From Nocardioides ginsengisegetis (GTDB taxonomy: Bacteria; Actinomycetota; Actinomycetes; Propionibacteriales; Nocardioidaceae): DNA of 64,000 bases. Every line of letters starts with the position of its first letter. Position 1 is the stretch's first letter. The notes beneath the pieces were generated by a model. The model did not search any database and was not told the DNA's origin. It saw only the letters and a list, made by a program, of their open reading frames with translations. The translations under genes and the position numbers were made by a program. The DNA lies in contig NZ_JACGXA010000001.1 in the NCBI RefSeq assembly GCF_014138045.1, positions 307,501 through 371,500 on the forward strand, written 5' to 3'. This document shows, in pieces, positions 37,928 to 45,952 of this stretch.

Positions 37928-39361
37928 ATGCAGGAGACCCCCTCGACCGAGCCGCTGGTGGTGGGGTTCGACCTCGACATGACCCTGATCGACACGGTGC
38001 CCGGCTTCGCCCGGGTGCTGGTCGCCCTCGGCGGCGAGCTCGGCGTCGACTTCCCGGTCGAGCAGATGACCAGCAAGCTGGGTCCGCCGCTCGACCTCCT
38101 CCTCGCCGACCACCTCGCCGAGGAGCGCATCCCGAGCGCGTCCGACCGCTTCCGCGAGCTCTACCCCGACCACGCGATCGAGTCCGTCCCCGCCCTGCCC
38201 GGCGCGCACGACGCCCTCGCCGCCGTACGACGCCACCGCGGGCGGGTCGTGGTGGTCACCGGCAAGTTCCCGGCCAACGCGCGCCGCCACGTCGACCACC
38301 TCGGCCTCGACGTCGACCACCTCGAGGGCTGGGTCTGGGGCGTCGGCAAGGCAGACGCGCTGCGCCGCGAGGGCGCCAGCATCTACGTCGGCGACCACGT
38401 CCACGACGTCGAGGGCGCGCTCGCCGCGGGCGTGACCAGCGTGAGCGTGCTGACCGGCGGGTGCACCCGCGAGGAGCTGCTCGCCGCCGGCACCCACGTC
38501 GTGCTCGACGACCTCGCCGACTTCCCGGCCTGGCTCGACGCCCACCTCCTCGAGCGCCGGGTCGGCGCCCTGCTCGCCGACCTCGAGCAACGGGGCTCGG
38601 TGCTGGTCGCCTACAGCGGCGGCGCCGACAGCGCCTTCCTGCTGGCCGCCGCCGTCCGGGCGCTCGGTCCCGAGCGCGTCGCCGCCGCGACGGGCTACTC
38701 CGACTCGCTGCCGCAGGTCGAGCGCGACCCGGCCCGAACGTTCGCCGAGTCGCTGGGCGTCGACGTGCTCACCCCGCAGACCCACGAGATGGAGCGCGAG
38801 GGCTACCGCGCCAACGCCGGCGACCGCTGCTTCTTCTGCAAGGCCGAGCTGCTCGACGTGCTCACCCCCATCGCCGCCGAGCGTGGCATCGCCCATGTCG
38901 CCACCGGCACCAACGCCGACGACGCGGTCGCGGGCTTCCGGCCCGGCATTCGCGCGGCGGCCGAGCGCGGCGCCATCACGCCTCTCCGCGACGCCGGCCT
39001 GACCAAGGACCAGATCCGGGCCGCCTCGCAGGCCTGGGGCCTGCCGACGTGGGACAAGCCCGCGGCCGCGTGCCTGTCCAGCCGGGTCGCCTACGGCATC
39101 GAGGTCACCCCGCACCGTCTCGCCCGGGTCGAGCGCGCCGAGGCCGCCGTCCGCGCGGCCCTCGCCGGCACCGGCCTGCTCAACCTGCGGGTGCGCGACC
39201 TGGGGGGGCGGGCCAGCATCGAGATCGACGCCGCCCTGCTCCCGCTCGCCCCGGCCCTCGAGGCCGCCGTGCTCGACGCGGCCCGCGCGATCGGCTTCCC
39301 CGACGCCGCCGTCGACGCCCGCGGCTTCCGCTCCGGCTCCCTGAACGACGCCCTCCGCTGA
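37928..39361 (+). CDS. larE: HAD phosphatase fused to LarE sulfur transferase
   Basis: A 477-residue two-domain protein. Residues 1 to about 205 are a HAD hydrolase with all four motifs: DLDMTLIDT (Asp15, Asp17), VVTGK (Thr111), Lys141 in GVGKAD, and GDHVHDVEGA (Asp156, Asp160), like phosphoglycolate phosphatase. Residues about 209-470 are LarE: PP-loop SGGADS (230-235), RCFFCK (Cys301, Cys304), GTNADD, TWDKPAAACLSSR (Cys382, the expected sulfur donor). LarE gives sulfur to the nickel-pincer nucleotide cofactor of lactate racemase-type enzymes. No C-terminal Cys pair for an iron-sulfur cluster is seen, so it looks like the sacrificial type. No larA, larB or larC gene lies in the window. ATG is 6 nt after TACCCT. 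Confidence 0.9.
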   Translation: MQETPSTEPLVVGFDLDMTLIDTVPGFARVLVALGGELGVDFPVEQMTSKLGPPLDLLLADHLAEERIPSASDRFRELYPDHAIESVPALPGAHDALAAVRRHRGRVVVVTGKFPANARRHVDHLGLDVDHLEGWVWGVGKADALRREGASIYVGDHVHDVEGALAAGVTSVSVLTGGCTREELLAAGTHVVLDDLADFPAWLDAHLLERRVGALLADLEQRGSVLVAYSGGADSAFLLAAAVRALGPERVAAATGYSDSLPQVERDPARTFAESLGVDVLTPQTHEMEREGYRANAGDRCFFCKAELLDVLTPIAAERGIAHVATGTNADDAVAGFRPGIRAAAERGAITPLRDAGLTKDQIRAASQAWGLPTWDKPAAACLSSRVAYGIEVTPHRLARVERAEAAVRAALAGTGLLNLRVRDLGGRASIEIDAALLPLAPALEAAVLDAARAIGFPDAAVDARGFRSGSLNDALR

Positions 39362-39363
39362 CC

Positions 39364-40062
39364 GTGGAGCGCATCTGGCACCGGGTCCTGGCCGAGCAGC
39401 CCGTCCCGTCCGCGACCGTCGTGCTGCTGACCGGTCTGGTCGCCCTCGCGCTGGTCCTCGCGCCGGGTACCTGGCCGCGCGTGCGGATGGGGGTCACCAT
39501 CGTGCACGAGGCCGGCCACGCGGCGATCGGCGTACTCGTCGGTCGGCAGCTCACCGGCATCCGCCTGCACTCCGACACCTCCGGCGTCACCGTCACCCGC
39601 GGCAAGCCCCGCGGCCCCGGCATGGTCGTGATGCTGCTGGCCGGCTACCTCGCGCCCGGCCTGCTCGGGCTCGGCGCGGCCCTGCTCCTCGCCGCCGGGC
39701 ACAGCGTCGCCCTGCTCTGGGGCCTGGTCGCCCTGCTGGTGCTGATCCTGCTCTGGGTGCGCAACCTGTACGGCGTCCTGGCGGTGCTCGTCACGGGCGG
39801 CGCCGTCGGCCTCGTCAGCTGGTACGCCCAGCCCGACCAGCAGTCCGTCGTGGCCTACCTGATCGCGTGGCTGCTGCTCCTCGCGGCGCCCCGCCCGCTG
39901 GTCGAGCTGCTCGCCGACCGGCGCCGCTCGCGCACCTCCGACCCCGACCAGGTCGCCCGGCTGACCCACGTCCCTGCGGTCGTCTGGATGCTGCTGATGC
40001 TGGCCGCCAACCTCGCCGGGCTCGTCGTCGGCGCCGGCACGCTCGCCCCGCGCCTGCTCTGA
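39364..40062 (+). CDS. M50-like membrane metalloprotease
   Basis: A 232-residue polytopic membrane protein of the M50B type. The zinc motif is VHEAGHAAIG near residue 46, in the usual place between the first and second helices. A GMVVMLLAGYLAPG segment and about five further hydrophobic helices follow. The second metal-ligand motif of site-2 proteases is not obvious, so activity is uncertain. GTG at 39364 is used; a CTG at 39358 overlaps the LarE stop as CTGA and is an alternative. It is tightly linked to HAD-LarE and probably made from the same mRNA. Confidence 0.82.
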   Translation: MERIWHRVLAEQPVPSATVVLLTGLVALALVLAPGTWPRVRMGVTIVHEAGHAAIGVLVGRQLTGIRLHSDTSGVTVTRGKPRGPGMVVMLLAGYLAPGLLGLGAALLLAAGHSVALLWGLVALLVLILLWVRNLYGVLAVLVTGGAVGLVSWYAQPDQQSVVAYLIAWLLLLAAPRPLVELLADRRRSRTSDPDQVARLTHVPAVVWMLLMLAANLAGLVVGAGTLAPRLL

Positions 40063-40170
40063 GCCGGCCCCGGGGGCAATCCCGTTCGCCACCCACAGCG
40101 GCGTCCCCTAGGCTTTGCCGTCGCACGCGGCACCCGGCCGCGCGCACGAGCAGGTTGTGAGGTCGAGACC

Positions 40171-40566
40171 GTGCCCACTGGCAAGGTGAAGTGGTACGAC
40201 GCCGAGAAGGGCTTCGGCTTCCTGTCCCAGGACAGCGGCCCCGACGTCTACGTCCGCTCCGAGGCGCTGCCCGAGGGCACCACGACCATCAAGGCCGGCA
40301 CCCGCGTCGAGTTCGGCATCGCCCAGGGCCGCCGCGGCGACCAGGCGTTGCAGGTCCGGATCATCGACGCCCCGGCCTCGGTCTCCCGCAGCCAGTCGGC
40401 GGCCCGCCGCAAGAAGCCGGAGGAGATGGTCTCGATCGTCGAGGACCTCATCCGCCTGCTCGACGACGTCGGCGAGGGCTACCGCCACGGTCGTCACCCC
40501 GACGCGCGTACGGCGAAGCCGACGGCCAAGCTGCTCCGCGCGCTGGCCGACGAGCTCGAGCTCTGA
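40171..40566 (+). CDS. Cold-shock domain protein with C-terminal extension
   Basis: A 131-residue protein. Residues 1-65 are a cold-shock domain: GKVKWYDAEKGFGFLSQD holds RNP1, and DVYVRSEALP replaces the usual DVFVHYSAI of RNP2. It should bind single-stranded RNA or DNA. The rest is a basic then acidic helical extension (RRKKPEEMVSIVEDLIRLLDD) often found in actinobacterial forms. GTG start. A TAGGCT box at 40109-40114 suggests a 50-nt leader, unlike most genes here, which fits a regulated 5' UTR. Confidence 0.92.
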   Translation: MPTGKVKWYDAEKGFGFLSQDSGPDVYVRSEALPEGTTTIKAGTRVEFGIAQGRRGDQALQVRIIDAPASVSRSQSAARRKKPEEMVSIVEDLIRLLDDVGEGYRHGRHPDARTAKPTAKLLRALADELEL

Positions 40567-40572
40567 CGCAGG

Positions 40573-42036
40573 TCAGGCTCGGGCCGCGACCGACCGCGGT
40601 CGCGTGACCAGGACGAACACGAACCACGCGGTCAGCACGGCGGCAGCCACCCCCAGGCCGAGCCGGGGCCACAGCGGCAGGGCGATGCCCAGGAAGCCGC
40701 CCAGGACCCACGCCAGCTGGAGCGTGGTGTCCGAGCGTGCGAACGCGCTCGACTGCACCCGCTCGGGCACGTCGCGCTGGATCGTCGCGTCCAGCGACAG
40801 CTTGGCCAGCGACTGGGCCAGTCCGGCGGTGAGGCCCAGCAGCGCGACGGTGACCACGCCGTAGAACAGGGCGGCGAGCAGCACCAGCACGGCGTCGGCG
40901 GCCAGGGCCAGCACCACCGTGACGGCCGGGTTGACCTGGCGCAGCACCGAGCCGAGCCCGATCCCGACGGCGTTGCCGAGCCCGGCAGCGCCGACCACGA
41001 TGCCGAGCAGCACCTCGGGTCGCCAGTCGCCGATGGGGTTCTCGCGCAGCAGGAACGCCATGAACATGATGAGGAAGCCCGACAGCCAGCGCGGCCCGCA
41101 GTTGGCGCGGAGCGCGAACGCCACGGCCGGCGGCACGTGGGCCCGGACCTTGGTCGAGGACGCGGTGCGTGAGCTCGGCCCCGGACCCAGCGCGAGGCGC
41201 ACCTCGCCCTGGCTGACGTCGACCTTGGGCGGCAGCAGGATCGCCAGCACCGTGGCGATCACGAACAGCACGAAGGCGTAGCGCAGCGACCACTCGGGTC
41301 CGAAGGTCGAGGCCAGGCCGGCGATCGGCGCGGACACGGCGGCGCCGACGATGCCGGACAGCGAGATCCGGGCGTTGGCCTTGACCAGGGTGAAACTCGC
41401 GGGCACGAGCCGCGGGACGGCCGCGGCCCGCGTGACGCCGTAGGCCTTCGAGGCGACCAGCGCCCCGAGGGCGGCGGGGAAGAGCCAGGCCGACTTGTCG
41501 ATCACGGCGGTGGCCAGCACCCAGCACAGGAAGGCCCGGATCGCCATCGTCGCGCCGATCGCCCACCGGCGGCCGTGGCTGAAGCGGTCGAGGAAGGGGC
41601 CGATGAGCGGCGCGACGATCGCGAACGGCAGCATCGTCAGGCCCAGGAACAGCGCCACCTGGCCGCGCGCCTCGCCGGTCGGCACCTGGAAGAAGAGCGT
41701 GCCGGCGAGGGAGATCGCCAGGGCGGCGTCGCCGGCGGTGTTGAAGGCGTGCATCTCGATCAGCCGGAAGAGCCCCGAGTCGCCGGCGCCCTCGGCCCGG
41801 GCCGCCCGTCGGGCCTGGCGCAGCGTGAAGCCGCCGGCCCGGCCGGTCACCCGCGCCACGCCACGCAGGCCCCTGCCGGCCGCCCTGGCGCCGGTCCCGA
41901 GGCCGCGGCCGACCGCCTTCGCCCGGTCGGCGCGCCCGACCCGCACGGTGGGATCCGGGGCCTCGTCGGGCCGGGTCGGATGGGGGTCCCGCCAGCGCTG
42001 CTCCTCGGCGGAGGAGTCGGGGCGGGACGTCGTCAT
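40573..42036 (-). CDS. MFS transporter
   Basis: A 487-residue transporter with a long cytoplasmic N-terminus (about 100 residues, Arg-rich) before 12 hydrophobic helices. The loop RFSHGRRWAIG between helices 2 and 3 is a weak version of the MFS signature. Substrate cannot be told; it resembles drug-efflux-like or unknown MFS proteins of actinobacteria. ATG 42036 lies 6 nt after CAGGAT. The C-terminal end contains CGCGACC...GGTCGCG (40585-40604), which may also serve as a terminator for the convergent cold-shock gene 6 bp away. Confidence 0.87.
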   Translation of the reverse strand: MTTSRPDSSAEEQRWRDPHPTRPDEAPDPTVRVGRADRAKAVGRGLGTGARAAGRGLRGVARVTGRAGGFTLRQARRAARAEGAGDSGLFRLIEMHAFNTAGDAALAISLAGTLFFQVPTGEARGQVALFLGLTMLPFAIVAPLIGPFLDRFSHGRRWAIGATMAIRAFLCWVLATAVIDKSAWLFPAALGALVASKAYGVTRAAAVPRLVPASFTLVKANARISLSGIVGAAVSAPIAGLASTFGPEWSLRYAFVLFVIATVLAILLPPKVDVSQGEVRLALGPGPSSRTASSTKVRAHVPPAVAFALRANCGPRWLSGFLIMFMAFLLRENPIGDWRPEVLLGIVVGAAGLGNAVGIGLGSVLRQVNPAVTVVLALAADAVLVLLAALFYGVVTVALLGLTAGLAQSLAKLSLDATIQRDVPERVQSSAFARSDTTLQLAWVLGGFLGIALPLWPRLGLGVAAAVLTAWFVFVLVTRPRSVAARA

Positions 42037-42140
42037 GTCCCTATCCTGCCCCCTGCGACCGACACCCACGGCCAGCAACACGAGGGCCGCGAACCGCCCC
42101 GACCTGACAGCGCACCCGGTCATGGGCCATGATTTCGCCC

Positions 42141-42917
42141 GTGATGACCATCGTGCGCGCCAAGCCCGACACCGCAGCCGTCGCGGCCGTGGACGCGGCC
42201 CGTGCCGCCCTCCTCGAGGAGGTCGACGCCGCGGACGTGGGCGCCCACCTCGGCCACGTGGTCGAGGGCGAGCGCCTCGTCACCCACCTGTTCGCCTGCG
42301 AGCGCGCCGGATACGTCGGCTGGCGCTGGTCGGTCACGATCGCCCGTGCGCCGCGGCAGAAGACCGTCACCGTCGACGAGGTCGTGCTGATCCCCGGCGA
42401 CGAGGCGATCGTCGCCCCCGAGTGGGTGCCCTACCGCGAGCGGATCAAGCCCGGCGACCTCTCGCCCGGCGACCTCCTCCCCGTCGAGGAGGACGACCCG
42501 CGTCTGGTCCCCACCTACTCCTTCGGCGACGACCCGCTCGACCCCGACGAGCAGGCCCAGGTCCGCCGGGTCGCCCAGGACCTCGGCCTCGGCCGGGTCC
42601 GGACGCTGTCGCTCGAGGGTCGCGAGCTCGCCGCGCAGCGGTGGTACGACGGCGACGGCGGCCCGCAGGCCCCGCTCGCCCAGTCGGCTCCCGACAGCTG
42701 CACGACGTGCGGCTTCCTGATGCGGATCGCGGGACCCCTCTCGGAGATGTTCGGCGTCTGCGCCAACGGTGACGCCAACGACGACGGTCGCGTGGTCTCC
42801 CTCGACCACGGCTGCGGCGCCCACTCCGAGGTCCGGCTGGCCAAGAAGCACGAGCCGGTGCCGCTGCCCGAGCCGGTCGTCGACACGATCACGCTCGACG
42901 ACCTCGAGCAGTTCTGA
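42141..42917 (+). CDS. DUF3027 family protein
   Basis: A 258-residue actinobacterial DUF3027 protein. Characteristic parts are HLGHVVEGERLVTHLFAC, GYVGWRWSVTIARAP and VTVDEVVLIPGDEAIVAPEWVPYRERI. A C-terminal Cys set (DSCTTCGFLMRI, FGVCANG, HGCGAHSE) looks like a zinc site. Function is unknown. GTG 42141 is chosen because it lies 7 nt after CATGAT; ATG 42144 and ATG 42129 are close alternatives. Confidence 0.9.
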   Translation: MMTIVRAKPDTAAVAAVDAARAALLEEVDAADVGAHLGHVVEGERLVTHLFACERAGYVGWRWSVTIARAPRQKTVTVDEVVLIPGDEAIVAPEWVPYRERIKPGDLSPGDLLPVEEDDPRLVPTYSFGDDPLDPDEQAQVRRVAQDLGLGRVRTLSLEGRELAAQRWYDGDGGPQAPLAQSAPDSCTTCGFLMRIAGPLSEMFGVCANGDANDDGRVVSLDHGCGAHSEVRLAKKHEPVPLPEPVVDTITLDDLEQF

Positions 42918-42921
42918 CCCG

Positions 42922-43548
42922 TCACGCCTCCGGCGACAGCACCCACACGGCGTACGTCTCCAGGGGCGGGTGCAGCTCGTAGGTCCCGAACCGCAGGTCC
43001 ACCCGCAGTCCCGACGCCTCGGCGTCGGCGACGAACTCCTCCGGCGGGTAGGTCCGGCTGTTGGTGGGACCGTCCACCGGGTGGAAGCCGACCAGGATCC
43101 GCCCACCGGGTGCCAGCAGCGACCGGAGCCGCGCCAGCACGGCCCGCTCGGTGCCGTCTGCGAGGTAGATCATCACGTTGCCGACGCACACCACGAGGTC
43201 GAACAGGCCCAGCTGCTCGGCCGTGACGCCGAGGATGTCGCTCTCCACGACCTCGAGCCCGGGGAAGGTGTGCCGGCACTGCGCCACCAGGGCCGCATCG
43301 GGCTCGATCCCGACCACCCGGTGCCCGCGGGCGGCGAGCGCGGCGGACACGCGGCCCATCCCCGAGCCGGCGTCCAGGACACGAGCGTCCCGGGGGAGGA
43401 GGGCGTCGGCCAGCCGGGCCTCGCCGTCGACGTCGGTCCCCGCCGAGACCAGCTCGCCGAACATCCGGCCGTAGCCGTCGTTGCCGGCGCCGCCCACGGC
43501 CCAGCGGGTCAGCGGCGCCGCACCGGGACGGGGCTCGGACTCAGACAT
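42922..43548 (-). CDS. Class I SAM-dependent methyltransferase
   Basis: A 208-residue methyltransferase with SAM motif I VLDAGSGMGRVSAAL near 56, an acidic motif II (VVGIEPDAAL), and motif IV-like FDLVVCVGNVMIYL. The substrate is unknown. Its ATG overlaps the end of DUF2530 by 8 nt, so the two are co-translated. It is convergent with DUF3027, with only 4 bp between stops. Confidence 0.9.
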   Translation of the reverse strand: MSESEPRPGAAPLTRWAVGGAGNDGYGRMFGELVSAGTDVDGEARLADALLPRDARVLDAGSGMGRVSAALAARGHRVVGIEPDAALVAQCRHTFPGLEVVESDILGVTAEQLGLFDLVVCVGNVMIYLADGTERAVLARLRSLLAPGGRILVGFHPVDGPTNSRTYPPEEFVADAEASGLRVDLRFGTYELHPPLETYAVWVLSPEA

Positions 43549-43855
43549 CGTCCCCGGGCAGCCCGTCGCGCGGCTCGTCCCGCATCTCGGTGCGCACCTT
43601 GCGGCGGCGCCGGCAGTACTCCAGGCCGAAGAGGCCGAGCCCGAAGCCGGCCAGGCAGGTCCACAGCCACCACAGGCGGCCGGAGTCCTCGAGGCGAGAG
43701 TAGAAGGGGAGCAGGGCGATGAAGCCGATCAGCCACAGCGCGACGCCGACCTCGACCGTGCGGACCCCGTCGACGTCGAGGGGCTCGACATCGGCCACGA
43801 TGAACGTGCGCTTGCCGATCTCGTGCTGGGTCGGCTGGTCGTCGCGGAGCTCCAC
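43541..43855 (-). CDS. DUF2530 membrane protein
   Basis: A 104-residue protein of the actinobacterial DUF2530 family: EPLDVDGVRTVEVGVALWLIGF then a second helix WLWTCLAGFGLGLFGLEYC followed by a basic tail (RRRRKVR). Two membrane segments. GTG at 43855 is preferred; it follows TAGCGT by 7 nt, and an ATG at 43903 would lie upstream of that promoter. Function unknown. Confidence 0.88.
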   Translation of the reverse strand: MELRDDQPTQHEIGKRTFIVADVEPLDVDGVRTVEVGVALWLIGFIALLPFYSRLEDSGRLWWLWTCLAGFGLGLFGLEYCRRRRKVRTEMRDEPRDGLPGDDV

Positions 43856-43938
43856 GGGATGCACGCTAGTCGACCGGTCACGTCCGTGAAACGTCGCGGG
43901 CATGCGTCGTGCAACGTCGTCGTGCCAAGATGCCGCGC

Positions 43939-45414
43939 GTGACCAACCAGAGCGAGACCGACGCAGCGGTCAGCAGCAGCCCCAGGGCCACCGGCATCGA
44001 CGGCTTCTTCCACATCAGCGAGCGCGGCTCGACCGTCGCGCGCGAGGTCCGCGGCGGCCTCGTCACCTTCTTCACGATGGCCTACATCATCGTGCTCAAC
44101 CCCCTGATCCTCGGCTTCGCAGCCGACGCCGACGGCAAGTTCCTCGGCGGCGGCACCGGCCACGGCGAGAACCTCGCGATCATCGCGGCCGGCACCGCCC
44201 TGGTCGCGGGCCTGATGACGATCCTCATGGGCGTGGTGGCCAACTACCCGCTGGCGCTGGCCACGGGCCTGGGCCTCAACGCGTTCGTCGCGTTCTCCAT
44301 CGCCACCCAGATGACCTGGGCCGACGCGATGGGCCTGGTCGTGATCGAGGGCCTCCTCATCCTGGTCCTCGTTCTGACCGGCTTCCGGCAGGCGGTCTTC
44401 CACGCGGTGCCGGCCCACCTCAAGGTCGCGATCTCGGTCGGCATCGGCCTGTTCATCGCGCTCATCGGCTTCGTCGACGCGGGCTTCGTCCGTCCCGGCG
44501 CCGGTACGCCGGTGCAGCTCGGCCCCACCGGAGAGCTGGCCGGATGGCCGGTCGTGGTCTTCATCGTCGGCCTGCTGCTGGTCATCACGCTGTGGGTGCG
44601 CCACGTCAAGGGCGCGATCCTGATCTCGATCATCGCCACCACCGTCGTCGCGGTGGTCGTGGAGGCGATCGGCGACCTGGGCCAGAAGTCCTCGGACAAC
44701 CCGCTCGGGTGGAGCCTGAGCGTCCCGAGCTTCCCCGACAAGGTCTTCGACACCCCGCACTTCGACACCCTCGGCCACTTCTCGCTGCTCGGCTCGTTCC
44801 AGTCCGTTGGCGTGGTCACCTCGGTCCTGCTCATCTTCACGCTGATGCTGGCCGACTTCTTCGACACCATGGGCACGATGACCGCCATCGGCGCCGAGGC
44901 CGGCCTGCTCGACGAGGAGGGCACCCCGCCCCACAGCCAGCGCATCCTGGTCGTCGACTCCATCGCCGCAGCGGCCGGCGGCGCCGCGGGCGTCTCGTCG
45001 AACACCTCCTACATCGAGTCGGCCTCGGGCGTCGGTGAGGGTGCCCGCACCGGCCTGGCCTCCGTGGTCACCGGCGTGCTGTTCCTGCTCTCGATCCTGC
45101 TCGCGCCGCTCGTGGCGATGATCCCGTCCGAGGCCGCCGTCCCGGCCCTGGTCCTGGTCGGCTTCCTGATGATGCAGCAGGTCAAGGGCATCGACTGGGA
45201 CGACCTGGAGGTCGCCATCCCGGCGTTCCTCACCATCGTCCTGATGCCGTTCACCTACTCGATCACCGTCGGGATCGGCGCGGGCTTCCTGGCCCACGTC
45301 CTGATCAAGCTGGTGCGCGGCAAGGCCTCCGAGGTCCACGCGCTCCTGTGGGTCGTCGCGGCGCTCTTCGTCGTCTACTTCGCGATCAGCCCGATCACCG
45401 ACTGGCTGAGCTGA
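43939..45414 (+). CDS. NCS2-family purine permease
   Basis: A 491-residue, roughly 12-14 helix transporter of the AzgA-like branch, likely for guanine, hypoxanthine or adenine with protons. Typical are GGLVTFFTMAYIIVLNP at the start of the transport domain, ATGLGLNAFVAF, and FFDTMGTMTAIGAEAGLL. GTG 43939 lies 7 nt after CAAGAT, so the mRNA is probably leaderless, leaving no room for a purine riboswitch. An ATG at 43930 is an alternative. It ends before a strong terminator. Confidence 0.92.
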   Translation: MTNQSETDAAVSSSPRATGIDGFFHISERGSTVAREVRGGLVTFFTMAYIIVLNPLILGFAADADGKFLGGGTGHGENLAIIAAGTALVAGLMTILMGVVANYPLALATGLGLNAFVAFSIATQMTWADAMGLVVIEGLLILVLVLTGFRQAVFHAVPAHLKVAISVGIGLFIALIGFVDAGFVRPGAGTPVQLGPTGELAGWPVVVFIVGLLLVITLWVRHVKGAILISIIATTVVAVVVEAIGDLGQKSSDNPLGWSLSVPSFPDKVFDTPHFDTLGHFSLLGSFQSVGVVTSVLLIFTLMLADFFDTMGTMTAIGAEAGLLDEEGTPPHSQRILVVDSIAAAAGGAAGVSSNTSYIESASGVGEGARTGLASVVTGVLFLLSILLAPLVAMIPSEAAVPALVLVGFLMMQQVKGIDWDDLEVAIPAFLTIVLMPFTYSITVGIGAGFLAHVLIKLVRGKASEVHALLWVVAALFVVYFAISPITDWLS

Positions 45415-45426
45415 CCCCGAGCCCAC

Positions 45427-45459
45427 GAGAGCGCCCCGCGGCGGCCGCGGGGCGCTCTC
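45427..45459 (+). terminator. Terminator after the purine permease
   Basis: 16-bp perfect stem, GAGAGCGCCCCGCGGC with GCCGCGGGGCGCTCTC around a single G (loop opens in practice), followed by TTCGC, 12 nt after the stop. Confidence 0.88.
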
Positions 45460-45490
45460 TTCGCTGGAATACTTAGCAAGGGTAATGAGT

Positions 45491-45496
45491 TAAGGT
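45491..45496 (+). promoter_or_regulatory. -10 box of the marR-MFS operon
   Basis: TAAGGT, 6 nt before the MarR ATG, part of direct repeats GGTAATGAG (45481-45489) and GGTAACGAC (45494-45502), period 13. The region is A/T-rich for this genome. The repeats probably include the regulator's own binding site. Confidence 0.5.
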
Positions 45497-45502
45497 AACG
45501 AC

Positions 45503-45952
45503 ATGCCCACCGTGGAGAAGGTTGCCCGCACCGACGCCGGACTGGCGTCGGAGCTCCGGCTGTCCGTGATGCGCCTGCGTCGCCGGCTCGCCAACGAGCG
45601 GCACCCCGACAACGAGCTCAGCCTCAACCAGATGGCCGTCCTGGGGGCGCTCTACCGCGCCGGGGACCTCACCATCGGCGAGCTGGCCGGCCACGAGCGG
45701 GTGCAGCCGCCCAGCATGACCCGGACGGTCAACTGCCTCGAGGGGGACGGGTACGTCGCCCGCCGCCCCCACGAGACCGACGGCCGCCAGGTGCTGGTGA
45801 CGCTGACCGACTCCGGCCGCGCGACCGTCCTGGCCGACCGCGCCCGCCGCGACGCGTGGCTGGCCCGCCGCCTCACCGACCTCTCCCCGGAGGACCGCGC
45901 CGTCCTCCGCGCCGCCGCCCCCATCCTCGAACGACTCGCCCAGAAGGACTGA
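45503..45952 (+). CDS. MarR-family regulator
   Basis: A 149-residue winged-helix protein: recognition-helix region HERVQPPSMTRTVNCLEGDGYV and wing RRPHETDGRQVLVTLTDSGRATV. It likely represses its own operon with the MFS gene whose start overlaps its stop (CTGA), a common exporter arrangement. ATG is leaderless-type, 6 nt after TAAGGT. Ligand unknown. Confidence 0.93.
   Translation: MPTVEKVARTDAGLASELRLSVMRLRRRLANERHPDNELSLNQMAVLGALYRAGDLTIGELAGHERVQPPSMTRTVNCLEGDGYVARRPHETDGRQVLVTLTDSGRATVLADRARRDAWLARRLTDLSPEDRAVLRAAAPILERLAQKD

Noticed and set aside
35678..39115. An 1145-codon minus-strand frame extending the subtilisin across the HAD-LarE gene
   Set aside because: Everything before the signal peptide at 37846 is antisense to HAD-LarE and has no family features.
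43864..43938. Purine riboswitch before the NCS2 permease
   Set aside because: The gap is too short, there is no aptamer core, and the start fits a leaderless mRNA.
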